From the NCBI GenBank assembly GCA_964293475.1, contig CAXYYJ010000004.1, positions 1-64,000 on the forward strand: 64,000 nt of DNA, written 5' to 3'. A program made the translations under genes and the position numbers. The stretch comes from UBA12170 sp964293475. GTDB taxonomy: Bacteria; Bacteroidota; Bacteroidia; Bacteroidales; UBA12170. Below the pieces are notes generated by a model, which did not search any database, was not told where the DNA came from, and saw only the letters and a program-made list of their open reading frames with translations. Shown here in pieces: positions 17,681 to 26,298 of the stretch. How positions within the stretch are numbered: the stretch's first letter is position 1; each line of letters starts with the position of its first letter.

Positions 17681-19021
17681 ATGGAAAAGCATATTCTCAA
17701 AAGCATTATTGCAACACAGAAAGAGCGGTTTTTGACCGTAGATAAATTAAGTCCACGATTGCTTTCACTGGAGGATGAAGCAAAGATATTGGCCAAGGAA
17801 ATTGTGGTTATAACAGGAATTCGGCGAAGTGGAAAATCATCATTACTCAATTTGTATTATCATTATTTAACTAGAAGATTTAAGATACCAGATACAAACA
17901 TACTGTTCGTTAATTTCGAAGACGAGCGATTTATTGATTTCACTCCCAACGACTTCGATGTTTTGTTCAAGGCGTTTGTTGAGCTGTACAATCCAAAAGG
18001 TAAAATCTATTTTTTTCTAGATGAGATTCAAAATGTGGCCGGCTGGGAGCGCTGGGTGAACAGGCTTTATGAGTTTGAAGAAATCAAGATTTTTATTACC
18101 GGGAGCAACGCATCGCTGCTGCATCCGGAGTTGGCCATTTCGCTCACGGGGCGACACCGGCAAATCAAAAACTATTGTTTCTCGTTTGCTGAGTATGCTA
18201 TTTTGAAAAAGGTTTCGTTCGAAAAAAACGATTTGTACAACGACAAACAACTAATAAATCTTAGCAGGCTGTTGGAAAAATATTTGCAACTGGGTGGCTA
18301 CCCCGAGGCTTTGATTAACAATGATACAGCCATAGTGGATCAATATTTTAAAGACATTGTTTACCGCGATATCATAGCTCGTAATAAGCTTAGAAATATT
18401 AGAGAAATCAAAGAATTGGCTATATTTTTAATCAGCAACACAGGTAACCTGAACAGCTATGACAATCTGCGCAAGCTCATCAACGCTACCAATACGAGTA
18501 CAATTAAAAATTATATTGAAGCTTTAGAGGAAGTGTATTTGATTATTCCCTTACAGCTTTTTGATTATTCGGTAAAGAAGCAAATCTATAATGTAAATAA
18601 ATATTATGTGTCGGATATTGGGTTTTATCATGCTGTGGGTTTTAGTTTCTCTCCAGACCAGGGTAGGATACTCGAGAATATAGTCTTTATCGACTTACTG
18701 CGAAAAGGGAAGGACGTCTATTACTGGAAATCGAAAAAGGGAAACGAAGTGGATTTTGTGGTTTTTAATGAAAAAAACATTGTTTCAGCGGTGCAGGTTT
18801 GCTTTAATTTAACCTTAGAAAATATGGAGAGAGAAGTAAAGGGATTGGTAAGTGCACGAGATGAAATTGCTGCTCAGCAGCTTACTCTGGTTACAATGGA
18901 ACAAAATAGAACCATAAGAATAGAACAGGAAGATATAGAAAATTCAAAAAATCATTTTGGTGCAAAAACGCCGGTGAGCATTAGAGTTGTTTCATATCTA
19001 AATTGGTTAAAAGAAGAATGA
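17681..19021 (+). CDS. AAA_14 / DUF4143 ATPase
   Basis: This 446-residue cytoplasmic ATPase has Walker A in GIRRSGKSS (about 46-54) and Walker B in KIYFFLDEIQN (about 107-117). An arginine-rich LTGRHRQIKN sensor region follows, and then the DUF4143 domain, with the IDLLRKGKDVYYWKSKKGNEVDFVV nuclease-like core broken across residues about 345-370 (ExD...). These proteins are common, often multicopy, in Bacteroidota and archaea, with unknown function. The gene is isolated, slightly more AT-rich than its neighbours and flanked by long non-coding stretches, so it may be accessory. It is intact. Confidence 0.88.
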   Translation: MEKHILKSIIATQKERFLTVDKLSPRLLSLEDEAKILAKEIVVITGIRRSGKSSLLNLYYHYLTRRFKIPDTNILFVNFEDERFIDFTPNDFDVLFKAFVELYNPKGKIYFFLDEIQNVAGWERWVNRLYEFEEIKIFITGSNASLLHPELAISLTGRHRQIKNYCFSFAEYAILKKVSFEKNDLYNDKQLINLSRLLEKYLQLGGYPEALINNDTAIVDQYFKDIVYRDIIARNKLRNIREIKELAIFLISNTGNLNSYDNLRKLINATNTSTIKNYIEALEEVYLIIPLQLFDYSVKKQIYNVNKYYVSDIGFYHAVGFSFSPDQGRILENIVFIDLLRKGKDVYYWKSKKGNEVDFVVFNEKNIVSAVQVCFNLTLENMEREVKGLVSARDEIAAQQLTLVTMEQNRTIRIEQEDIENSKNHFGAKTPVSIRVVSYLNWLKEE

Positions 19022-19141
19022 TATATGGTGAATCTTACGCATACTTATTTGTTTATATTGTTTATTGTTAGGCTATATGCCAAATGTATTCCCATATTCC
19101 ATTTTAGATTTTATTAGACAATAATGCTTTGAAGAGAAAAT

Positions 19142-19176
19142 AAAAAAAAAGGCCACCTTGAATCAAAGCGGCCTTT
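19142..19176 (-). terminator. Terminator of rho
   Basis: Read on the minus strand, AAAGGCC pairs with GGCCTTT around a GC-containing loop and is followed by nine T in total. It lies 20 bases past the rho stop codon. Confidence 0.82.
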
Positions 19177-19195
19177 AGAGATATTTTTAGGGTGA

Positions 19196-21196
19196 TTAAC
19201 CATTCATGGAGATTAGGAACTCCTCGTTGGTATCGGTGAATTTCATTCTGTCCTTCACGAATTCAATGGCTTCCAATGGGTTCATATCGGCTAAGTGGTT
19301 GCGCAAAATCCAAACACGTTGCATGGCTTCCTTGTCGATGAGTAAATCTTCTCTACGTGTGCTCGAAGCCACAATGTCGATGGCAGGATAAATACGTTTG
19401 TTGGAGATTTTTCTATCCAACTGAAGCTCCATATTACCGGTACCTTTAAATTCTTCGAAGATAACCTCATCCATTTTAGAACCTGTTTCGGTAAGTGCAG
19501 TAGCTATAATTGACAGTGAACCACCATTTTCTATCTTACGTGCAGCGCCAAAGAATCGTTTGGGTTTTTGAAGTGCGTTGGCTTCCACACCACCCGAAAG
19601 AACTTTTCCGGAAGCGGGGGAAACTGTATTGTAGGCACGAGCCAAACGGGTAATGGAGTCTAAAAGGATAACCACATCGTGACCACTTTCTACCATTCTT
19701 TTGGCTTTTTCGAGCACAATATTGGCAATCTTCACGTGACGTTCAGCGGGTTCATCAAAAGTAGAAGCGATAACTTCTGCTCTCACACTGCGTTCCATAT
19801 CGGTAACTTCCTCGGGTCTTTCATCTATCAACAGAATGATGAGATAAACTTCGGGGTGATTTTCGGCTATGGCGTTGGCTATCTCTTTGAGAAGCACAGT
19901 TTTACCTGTTTTTGGCTGAGCAACAATCAAACCCCTTTGGCCTTTGCCTATTGGGGCAAACAAGTCGATTAAACGGGTAGAGATGGTGCTTCCTTTATGA
20001 CCAGTAAGGTTAAATTTTTGTTCAGGGAAAAGCGGAGTTAAAAAATCGAAAGGGATTCTGTCTCTTATTTCTTCAACTGTTTTTCCGTTTATGGTATGGA
20101 TTTTAATGAGCGGGAAGTATTTTTCGCCTTCTTTTGGTGGACGAATGCTTCCTTTCACTGTATCTCCTGTCATCATGCCAAACAATTTGATTTGTGACTG
20201 AGAAACATAAATATCGTCGGGTGAATTGAGGTAATGATAATCGGAAGAGCGTAAAAAGCCATAACCATCGGGCATAATTTCTAAAACACCTTCACTGTCA
20301 ATGATTCCGTCGAAATCGTAAACAGGCTTTTTCTCTTCTTTAGGCTGTTGAACGGGTGGTTTTTGGTCAGGACTTCTTCTTACAAAGCCAGGGCGCTCGC
20401 CATCTCTTTCTCTGGGTTCACGAGGTTCTCTGTTGTCGGGACGTTGGTCTCTGTTTTCGGCACGTGGTTCTCTGTTTTCAGCACGAGGTTCCCTGTTTTC
20501 AGTGCGAGGTTCTCTGTTTTCGGTGCGAGGTTCTCTGCTATCAGCGCGGGGTTCGCGGGGTTCGCGTACTTCACGTTGTTCTCTGGGCTCTCTGGCTTCG
20601 CGAGGTTCTGCCGACTCCTGACGTTCCTTATTCTCAACGCGTTCTCTGTTATCGGGTCTAGGCTCACGTGCATCTCCGCGCTCTCTGAAATCCTGACGTT
20701 CTCTGTCTCTTGGATATTCATTGCGTTTAAAAGGGCGACGCTCGGTTGGTTCGGTTTTAGCAGCTGGGGCTAAATCGGTACCCGATTGTTTTATTTCTTC
20801 AATAAGACTTAGTTCTTTTTCAACAGAAATTACAGGAGCTTCATTTTCAGCATCTGGCTTAACTTCAGTTTCCTCAGCATTTGGAGTTGTTGAGAAAATA
20901 GGTTGTTTGCCAGCAGAAGTATTTTCTCTGGGTTTTGGTCGGTTTTTATTTTCACCGCCATTGCCATTTTCGCCAGAAAAGGGAATTCTCTTTCTGAGCT
21001 TTTTGTGCTTATTTTCTTTACTTTCCTGACTCTCTTTCTCTAAAATTTCGGGGGTGGGATTGAGAGCCTGCTGATCGAGTATTTTATAGATAAGGTCTTG
21101 TTTTAGGTATTTCTCAGCTTTGGGGATATTCAATTGCTGAGCAATGTCTTTGAGTTCCGCAACTTTTTTGCCACTCAATTCAATAATATCGTACAT
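19196..21196 (-). CDS. rho: Transcription termination factor Rho
   Basis: Rho is the hexameric RNA helicase that ends transcription. The 666-residue protein has an N-terminal Rho_N helical domain (about 1-45). A long charged insertion runs to about residue 290, including heptapeptide repeats rich in Arg, Glu and Pro (about 159-267). An RNA-binding cold-shock-like domain (about 300-370) and the RecA-like ATPase follow. Walker A is QPKTGKT (about 428-434), and the lower motif reads ILLIDERPEEV. E. coli Rho has 419 residues; the extra length is the insertion, a known feature of Bacteroidota Rho. It is monocistronic with its own terminator. Confidence 0.97.
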   Translation of the reverse strand: MYDIIELSGKKVAELKDIAQQLNIPKAEKYLKQDLIYKILDQQALNPTPEILEKESQESKENKHKKLRKRIPFSGENGNGGENKNRPKPRENTSAGKQPIFSTTPNAEETEVKPDAENEAPVISVEKELSLIEEIKQSGTDLAPAAKTEPTERRPFKRNEYPRDRERQDFRERGDAREPRPDNRERVENKERQESAEPREAREPREQREVREPREPRADSREPRTENREPRTENREPRAENREPRAENRDQRPDNREPREPRERDGERPGFVRRSPDQKPPVQQPKEEKKPVYDFDGIIDSEGVLEIMPDGYGFLRSSDYHYLNSPDDIYVSQSQIKLFGMMTGDTVKGSIRPPKEGEKYFPLIKIHTINGKTVEEIRDRIPFDFLTPLFPEQKFNLTGHKGSTISTRLIDLFAPIGKGQRGLIVAQPKTGKTVLLKEIANAIAENHPEVYLIILLIDERPEEVTDMERSVRAEVIASTFDEPAERHVKIANIVLEKAKRMVESGHDVVILLDSITRLARAYNTVSPASGKVLSGGVEANALQKPKRFFGAARKIENGGSLSIIATALTETGSKMDEVIFEEFKGTGNMELQLDRKISNKRIYPAIDIVASSTRREDLLIDKEAMQRVWILRNHLADMNPLEAIEFVKDRMKFTDTNEEFLISMNG
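20395..20720 (-). repeat. Arg/Glu/Pro-rich coding repeats in rho
   Basis: Within rho, a 21-base unit is repeated about five times around 20450-20560, coding for the heptapeptide E-N-R-E-P-R-(A/T). The surrounding sequence continues as irregular R-E-P units. These are coding repeats, probably forming a disordered, RNA-binding basic/acidic segment, and could vary in number between strains. Confidence 0.85.
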
Positions 21197-21274
21197 AAAA
21201 TGATAATTATGATTTTTATAGTTTCTTTAAAAATAAAATTTGGAATTTTAAAATTATCGAATGATTACCAGGAA

Positions 21275-21357
21275 TATTTTTGCAAATATATACTTTTTTA
21301 AATAGACCGATTATTTTTGGGTCTTATTTTTCCATTTTAATTAATGGTATATATTTG
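21275..21357. promoter_or_regulatory. Divergent promoter region of rho and the DUF4293 gene
   Basis: Three -7-like boxes are visible: plus-strand TATTTTTG (21275-21282), minus-strand TATATTTG (21283-21290, facing rho) and plus-strand TATATTTG (21350-21357, 21 bases before the DUF4293 start). The rho leader would be about 80 bases. Matching -33 boxes are not clear. Confidence 0.45.
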
Positions 21358-21378
21358 CGTGTTTAAAGATTTCTAATA

Positions 21379-21846
21379 ATGATACAACGTATTCAAAGTA
21401 TTTATTTGTTATTATCGGCTGTAGCTGCAGCCTTAATGTTTGCTTTCCCATTGGCTAAATTTTATGGGGATAGTAATTTTGCTCTTTATTTATATCGGAT
21501 TGAATTTTTCGATCCATCACCAACCATGCAGCTAAGTCCTTATTTTCTGCTGCCGCTTATGGCTTTGGTAATTTTTGTGATAATTATGAGTGTTTTGGCT
21601 TTGTTCTCGTTTAAAAACAGAAAAAGACAAATGAATATAACCCGTATTGCTATGGCGTTGGTTCTTATTTTAATGGGCGCCTATTTCTTTGGCTATGTTG
21701 GTTTGTTAGAGAAAAATGCTGGTAATCCCGCCGATTATGGTTTTGCGAGTTTCATGCCGGCAATCTCCTTTTTATTCCTGTTTTTGGCAAGCAGGGGAAT
21801 TCAGAAGGATGAAAACCTCATTAAATCAATGGATCGGTTAAGGTAA
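21379..21846 (+). CDS. DUF4293 family membrane protein
   Basis: A 155-residue integral membrane protein with four helices (about 8-25, 50-75, 88-108, 117-138). The opening MIQRIQSIYLLLSAV and the short loop with KNRKRQ before helix 3 are characteristic of DUF4293, a family confined mainly to Bacteroidota and typically encoded next to rho. Function is unknown. It is divergent from rho and its 3' end overlaps the convergent lipocalin gene by nine bases. Confidence 0.88.
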   Translation: MIQRIQSIYLLLSAVAAALMFAFPLAKFYGDSNFALYLYRIEFFDPSPTMQLSPYFLLPLMALVIFVIIMSVLALFSFKNRKRQMNITRIAMALVLILMGAYFFGYVGLLEKNAGNPADYGFASFMPAISFLFLFLASRGIQKDENLIKSMDRLR

Positions 21847-22398
21847 TTCGTTTTTCCGTTGTTCCACCCAAATCAGTTTTTGCGGGTCGTAGCCTCTTTC
21901 TCTTATTCTCTTCATTAAAAAAGTCTCAATGTCGGGGTCAATGGTTTCGGTTCTGCTTAATATCCAGAGAAAATCGGAGGTATTACTTCCCACAAGCGAC
22001 CACTGATAGTTGAGAGAATCCAGTTCCAGAACATTATAATCGGAATAAAGAATCCAGAAAAAAGAAACTTTGAGCTTCCCTGGCTGACTGGCATCGGGAA
22101 TTCTGGCCTTGCCTGTGGTAACTCTTAAGTTGCCATCAAGACTATTTACGTAGCCCTGATTTACCACCTTAATTAAGCCATCATCCCTATACGAGTAAGT
22201 TGCTGAAACCCCTACCATATTCTTCTCAAAACGGTGGTCGAAACGTGCTATTTCGTACCATTTCCCCAAATATCTTTCAATATCGAGTTCCTTTACCGTG
22301 GTTTTATTTATCATATCGTCGTCGAGAATACATGAAGTTAGAAGTGACTGAAGCGTAACAAATGCCAGAATAAGATACTTTTTCGATGCAATTTTCAT
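21838..22398 (-). CDS. Outer-membrane lipocalin lipoprotein (Blc-like)
   Basis: A 186-residue lipocalin with a lipoprotein signal (LLTSC, cysteine about 23). The lipocalin signature YLGKWYEIARFDHRFEKN is near residues 43-60. ATYSYRDDGLIKVVNQGY and a closing DFLWILSRT segment follow. Bacterial lipocalins bind fatty acids, lysophospholipids or other hydrophobic ligands at the outer membrane. It is the last gene of an operon behind a TonB-dependent receptor (2-base gap), which suggests a lipid or hydrophobic ligand in that system. An inherited role in envelope lipid repair is the alternative. Confidence 0.92.
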   Translation of the reverse strand: MKIASKKYLILAFVTLQSLLTSCILDDDMINKTTVKELDIERYLGKWYEIARFDHRFEKNMVGVSATYSYRDDGLIKVVNQGYVNSLDGNLRVTTGKARIPDASQPGKLKVSFFWILYSDYNVLELDSLNYQWSLVGSNTSDFLWILSRTETIDPDIETFLMKRIRERGYDPQKLIWVEQRKNELP

Positions 22399-22400
22399 TT

Positions 22401-24776
22401 TTATAGTTTAACCATGATACCAATAGTGGGCAAAACTGTCCCGGATGTATTGGCAACATTTTCAAGCACATAGGATGTCCCATTGTTGGTTGTTTGAAAG
22501 GTGCCATCGGGGTTTTTTGCCCGGACAATATTGTCTTGTCCTGCGCTTTTAAAATTATATACATTTTGAATATCCAGATACACCATCAAGCTCCATTTTT
22601 TAAAGAAAATATTTTTGTCTATTCTGAGGTCTAATTGATGGAATGAATCGAACCGCAAACTGTTGAGTTTTTCATAGTCGAAATAGGGTTGACCATTGGC
22701 ATTCCAGGCTTCAATATTGGCCGAAGTTTCCAGGTCGTAGGGGGTATAGGGCAAGCCACCCACAAAACGCCATTTAAATCCTGCCCGCCAGTTTTTCTTA
22801 AATTGTTTCGAACCGGTTATGGTTATCAGGTGCTGACTGTCCCAGGATGATGGTATCAATTTATCGTCGATATCGGTGAACTGGCTTCTAACATAGGTGT
22901 AAGCCGCCAGTAAGCTGAAATTACTAAAATTGATTCTTTGCAAAACTTCAAATCCAAGAGCTTGTCCCGTCCCGTTAAAAACCACCGGAACGGCTCCGTA
23001 TACACTGCTGTATTCAGCCCCCTGATTGGCCAAGCTGGCTCCGGTGTTCAAGTCGATGGGATATTGAAAATAATCTTTATAGAATCCTTCGATAGAAAAC
23101 GACATGGGGCTGGTGAATTGGTATTCTACTCCTATATTATAGTGGTTGGCACCAATATAGGTGGCGGTATTTTCATTGGCGAGCTCGCCCGAATTGGTTC
23201 TGAATCCTAAAGTGGTGTAGGCCGGTTGTTGATAGTAGCGACCCAATCCCCCGTTTATTTTCCACTGGTCTGTAAGTGAGTAGCTCAGTGCCAACCGGGG
23301 CGAAAATTGATTGAGCGGGTTGGCCATATTGCTGTTGTAATTATTACCATCGGTTCTTAAGCCTAAGCTCACCAATAGCGATTCCTTAAATAATGTTTTT
23401 GTAACCTGGGCAAAGAATCCGTATTTAATCAGGTTAATATCAGTATTATATGATAACAGAAACAGGCTATCGCTGGCATAAATCTGCTGAGCGGTTTCGT
23501 TGGAATATTTAGCATATTCTGTATTCACGCCAAGATTGTATTTGAATCCCGATTTTTGATAATTGAACTCGTAGCGGAATTTATTTTCAATTTCCTGTGA
23601 ACGATAGTCAAACGATTTTTGTTTGGTTTCGTCATTGTCGGGGTACTTGTAAAACTCGTTATTCAACATATTCCGACTCAGTATTAAACTGTGATACCCA
23701 TGATCGAAAAAATGTTTATAAACTCCGCCTATGGTATAGCTCCACTGATTGTTGATGGGGATTTGAGCCAGAATATACTGTTGCGAAGCATCGGGGTTTT
23801 CGATGCCTGTATTGAGTTTTAACTGGTCTAAAGAACCCAAACTGATGATAGTAAGCTGGTTTTTTTTGTCGAAATTGGTCTTGAGTTTAAACTGATAATC
23901 GTTGAATGTGGGCAGAAAGGGGAGGCCAATGGCCGAAAAGAGAAACTGAAGATAGCTTCGGCGGACAGAAAAAATATAGTTCGATTTTTTACCCAGGGGT
24001 CCATCAACTGTAAAAGCTGCTTCGCTCGCTCCCAAACTAAACTGAAGATTGGTGCGGTCCATGCTTCCTTCCTTAAGTTTGAAGTCAAGAATTCCGCTCA
24101 GTGCGTTGTATTTGGCAGCTGGAAATGAGCCGCTGTAAAAATCCACAGTGCGGATAAAATCGGCGTTGATAATTCCAACTGGTCCGCCCGATGCGCCTTG
24201 AGTGCTGAAGTGATTGAGTACGGGGATTTCTATCCCATCGAGAAAAAATCTGTTCTCGCTGGGTCCGCCACCTCTGATAATCACATCGTTTCTGAAAGCA
24301 GGAGTAGATCCAACCCCCGGAAAACTTTGAATTACCCGGGAAATATCGCGGTTACTGCCCGGATTGCCTTCAATTTCCTTCACCCCAATACTTTGCATGG
24401 AAAGCGGAGCTTCATCCTTTTTTTCAAGAAAATTTATTTTTACTTCAACCTCCTGCAATTCGCTGGAAGTTGATTCAAGAGCAATTTCGATAAATGGAAT
24501 ATTGTTGTTGCTAACAAGCACATCGCCCGAAATTTTGGTTAGGTAACCCACATAGGAAACTTTGAGTTTTATATAGCCGGGCTGCAGTCCGGTTATGGTA
24601 AAATTACCGTCAAAATCGCTGGTGGATCCCAGAGTTGTTCCATCGACAATGATGTTGGCGAATGGCACAGGCTCGTTGTTGCTGGCGTCGGAAATGCGTC
24701 CTTTGATTTGTCCGCTTTGGGCAAATATATTCAGTGTGAGTAAGATGCCTAAAAAAGTTAAAAGAGTGTTTTTCAT
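22401..24776 (-). CDS. TonB-dependent receptor with N-terminal carboxypeptidase-like domain
   Basis: This 791-residue outer-membrane receptor has a signal peptide (ends near FAQ, about 20). A carboxypeptidase D-like regulatory beta-sandwich follows (about 23-110, with GRISDASNNEPVPFANI). The plug domain (about 125-235) contains the RVIQSFPGVGSTPAFRNDV and IIRGGGPSENRFFLDGIEIP motifs. A long beta-barrel then extends to the C-terminus. Such receptors import ligands using TonB energy. No adjacent SusD-like lipoprotein is found, so a glycan SusCD role is unlikely. It lies between a DUF2271-like gene and a lipocalin gene on one operon. Confidence 0.93.
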   Translation of the reverse strand: MKNTLLTFLGILLTLNIFAQSGQIKGRISDASNNEPVPFANIIVDGTTLGSTSDFDGNFTITGLQPGYIKLKVSYVGYLTKISGDVLVSNNNIPFIEIALESTSSELQEVEVKINFLEKKDEAPLSMQSIGVKEIEGNPGSNRDISRVIQSFPGVGSTPAFRNDVIIRGGGPSENRFFLDGIEIPVLNHFSTQGASGGPVGIINADFIRTVDFYSGSFPAAKYNALSGILDFKLKEGSMDRTNLQFSLGASEAAFTVDGPLGKKSNYIFSVRRSYLQFLFSAIGLPFLPTFNDYQFKLKTNFDKKNQLTIISLGSLDQLKLNTGIENPDASQQYILAQIPINNQWSYTIGGVYKHFFDHGYHSLILSRNMLNNEFYKYPDNDETKQKSFDYRSQEIENKFRYEFNYQKSGFKYNLGVNTEYAKYSNETAQQIYASDSLFLLSYNTDINLIKYGFFAQVTKTLFKESLLVSLGLRTDGNNYNSNMANPLNQFSPRLALSYSLTDQWKINGGLGRYYQQPAYTTLGFRTNSGELANENTATYIGANHYNIGVEYQFTSPMSFSIEGFYKDYFQYPIDLNTGASLANQGAEYSSVYGAVPVVFNGTGQALGFEVLQRINFSNFSLLAAYTYVRSQFTDIDDKLIPSSWDSQHLITITGSKQFKKNWRAGFKWRFVGGLPYTPYDLETSANIEAWNANGQPYFDYEKLNSLRFDSFHQLDLRIDKNIFFKKWSLMVYLDIQNVYNFKSAGQDNIVRAKNPDGTFQTTNNGTSYVLENVANTSGTVLPTIGIMVKL

Positions 24777-24795
24777 GTTATTGTCGAGTTATTGC

Positions 24796-25533
24796 TTATT
24801 GGATAAATTCAATTTTAATGGTTTCAAAAATGGTTTTTGCTGTGGAAAGCGTGCTTAAATTGGTGAATAAATTCCCAGTATTGCCTGTTGGATCACCATG
24901 ACCAATTGGATTCAGATAAAAAGATTGAGCAGATTCGTTTATTTCTACAGCATAAACAAGGCTGGGCTGTGCAGAATGTTTATAGGCCTGGCTTTCTGGA
25001 TATTTTCCATTGTTCCAATAGGTATTCCAATCCCAGGTTTGATTCACTTCAACCAAAATCCGGTATGCGGGGGATTGAGCTGCGTGTAAATTCAAATCGA
25101 AATTGTACTCGGGGGTGGCTCCCGAATAGGCATCCACAAAAGGAGAATCGAGCGATGGAATTGAATTCCTGTTATCTATAAGCCCTTTTTTGTGAGTCCA
25201 GTAGGGAAGGGCAGCAGGCTGATAGCTGGGGCCGGCAGTTTTTTTCCATAAGCTGTCGCCCTGCATCTCGTGGCCAAATATGCCGCTGGCATAGCTCTGA
25301 GTAATAAACAGGGTTTCAATGTATTTACCTTCCAGACTTTCTTTCCAAACCACAAAGGTGGGATAGTTATAACCCTGTCCGTTGATAAAACTGATTTTCA
25401 TTTTCGGAAGCTCATTGTTCTTCTCAATATATATGGTCATCTGAGACTCTGTGGTCTTTTGACTTGTTTTGCAAGATGTAGCTGCTGTTAAAAGACCTAT
25501 AAAAAATACTATAACAGGTAATTTCGTTTTCAT
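24796..25533 (-). CDS. DUF2271-like lipoprotein
   Basis: A 245-residue protein with a lipoprotein signal (TSC, cysteine about 21). Segments TFVVWKESLEGKYIETLFIT, VDAYSGATPEYNFDLNLHA and YRILVEVNQTWDWNTYWN recall DUF2271, exported proteins often encoded near PepSY or flavin-transfer genes. The DAYSGATP sequence resembles flavinylation-type SGAT motifs, but it is a match by eye only. It heads the operon with the TonB receptor and lipocalin and is divergent from a MarR regulator. A minus-strand -7-like TATTTTTG is at 25560-25567. Confidence 0.6.
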   Translation of the reverse strand: MKTKLPVIVFFIGLLTAATSCKTSQKTTESQMTIYIEKNNELPKMKISFINGQGYNYPTFVVWKESLEGKYIETLFITQSYASGIFGHEMQGDSLWKKTAGPSYQPAALPYWTHKKGLIDNRNSIPSLDSPFVDAYSGATPEYNFDLNLHAAQSPAYRILVEVNQTWDWNTYWNNGKYPESQAYKHSAQPSLVYAVEINESAQSFYLNPIGHGDPTGNTGNLFTNLSTLSTAKTIFETIKIEFIQ

Positions 25534-25622
25534 AGTTATACAATTTTGTATTTAATTTGCAAAAATAATACAAATACATTATATGAATTACTAAATAATT
25601 GTAAAATTTTATATTTAATACA
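25534..25622. promoter_or_regulatory. Divergent AT-rich control region between DUF2271-like operon and MarR gene
   Basis: Eighty-nine bases, very AT-rich. A minus-strand -7-like TATTTTTG lies at 25560-25567 (27 bases from the 25533 start). Similar stretches around ACAATTTTGTATTTAA (from 25540) and ATTGTAAAATTTTATATTTAA (from 25599) flank it and could be MarR operator half-sites; this is inference. Confidence 0.35.
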
Positions 25623-26294
25623 ATGTCGGAGCAAATTAAATTAATTAAGGAACTCATAGATTATGTTGAATCCTACAAGGTAGAAGTTGGAAATTCCGAT
25701 ATCAAGGAGTTTTCGGTATATCTGCGCGATAAGGTATTATGCACCGAACCCAAAGCAGCTGAGCCGGAGCCCGAAACCCTCGACTACATGAAGTACAAAG
25801 ACTATCCGGAGGTTGAATTTTCCACTTTGCTCACTTCGCTCTACCGCTTTGCCCGCCATTATGTGAAGAAAGCCTTTACCAGCTCAAGCATAAAAACCCT
25901 CGATGAATTTGGGTTTTTAGCCACTCTGCTGAAGGAAAAGAGTTTGCTGAAAAATGAGCTGATAACCCGTCATATCATGGAGATGTCAAGCGGAAGTGAA
26001 ATCCTGAAACGATTGATTAAGAATAATTTGGTTTATGAATACCCCGATGCCAGGGATAAACGCGCAAAACGGGTTTCTCTCACCGAGAAAGGATTTCAGG
26101 AAGTGGTAAACGCATTTAATGATATGCACAAAGTGAGCGAAATCGTTATTGGAAATCTAAGTCAAACTGAAATTACAGAAGCCATCACGGTACTCAATAA
26201 GCTCAATTTCTATCATTTACACATTCATCAGGACGATAAATCGACTGATTTGATGGACATTCATCAGAAATATGTAAAACCAAATAAACCATAG
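25623..26294 (+). CDS. MarR-type winged-helix transcriptional regulator
   Basis: A 223-residue DNA-binding protein. The winged-helix core (about 95-180) has a recognition-helix region ending in EMSSGSEILKRLIKNNLVYEY and the wing DARDKRAKRVSLTEKGFQEV, typical of MarR proteins, which are often ligand-sensing repressors. The N-terminal 90 residues are an unusual extension for MarR (family about 140-150). It is divergent from the DUF2271-like/TonB-receptor/lipocalin operon, so it is a good candidate regulator of it. The following oxidoreductase gene starts four bases later. Confidence 0.83.
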   Translation: MSEQIKLIKELIDYVESYKVEVGNSDIKEFSVYLRDKVLCTEPKAAEPEPETLDYMKYKDYPEVEFSTLLTSLYRFARHYVKKAFTSSSIKTLDEFGFLATLLKEKSLLKNELITRHIMEMSSGSEILKRLIKNNLVYEYPDARDKRAKRVSLTEKGFQEVVNAFNDMHKVSEIVIGNLSQTEITEAITVLNKLNFYHLHIHQDDKSTDLMDIHQKYVKPNKP

Positions 26295-26298
26295 AACC

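Noticed and set aside
20450..20560. CRISPR-like array of 21-base repeats
   Set aside because: The repeats are contiguous, in frame and coding (E-N-R-E-P-R units); there are no unique spacers.
20348..20773. Plus-strand open frames opposite the rho insertion
   Set aside because: They are antisense to repetitive rho sequence and give biased, repetitive proteins with no family features.
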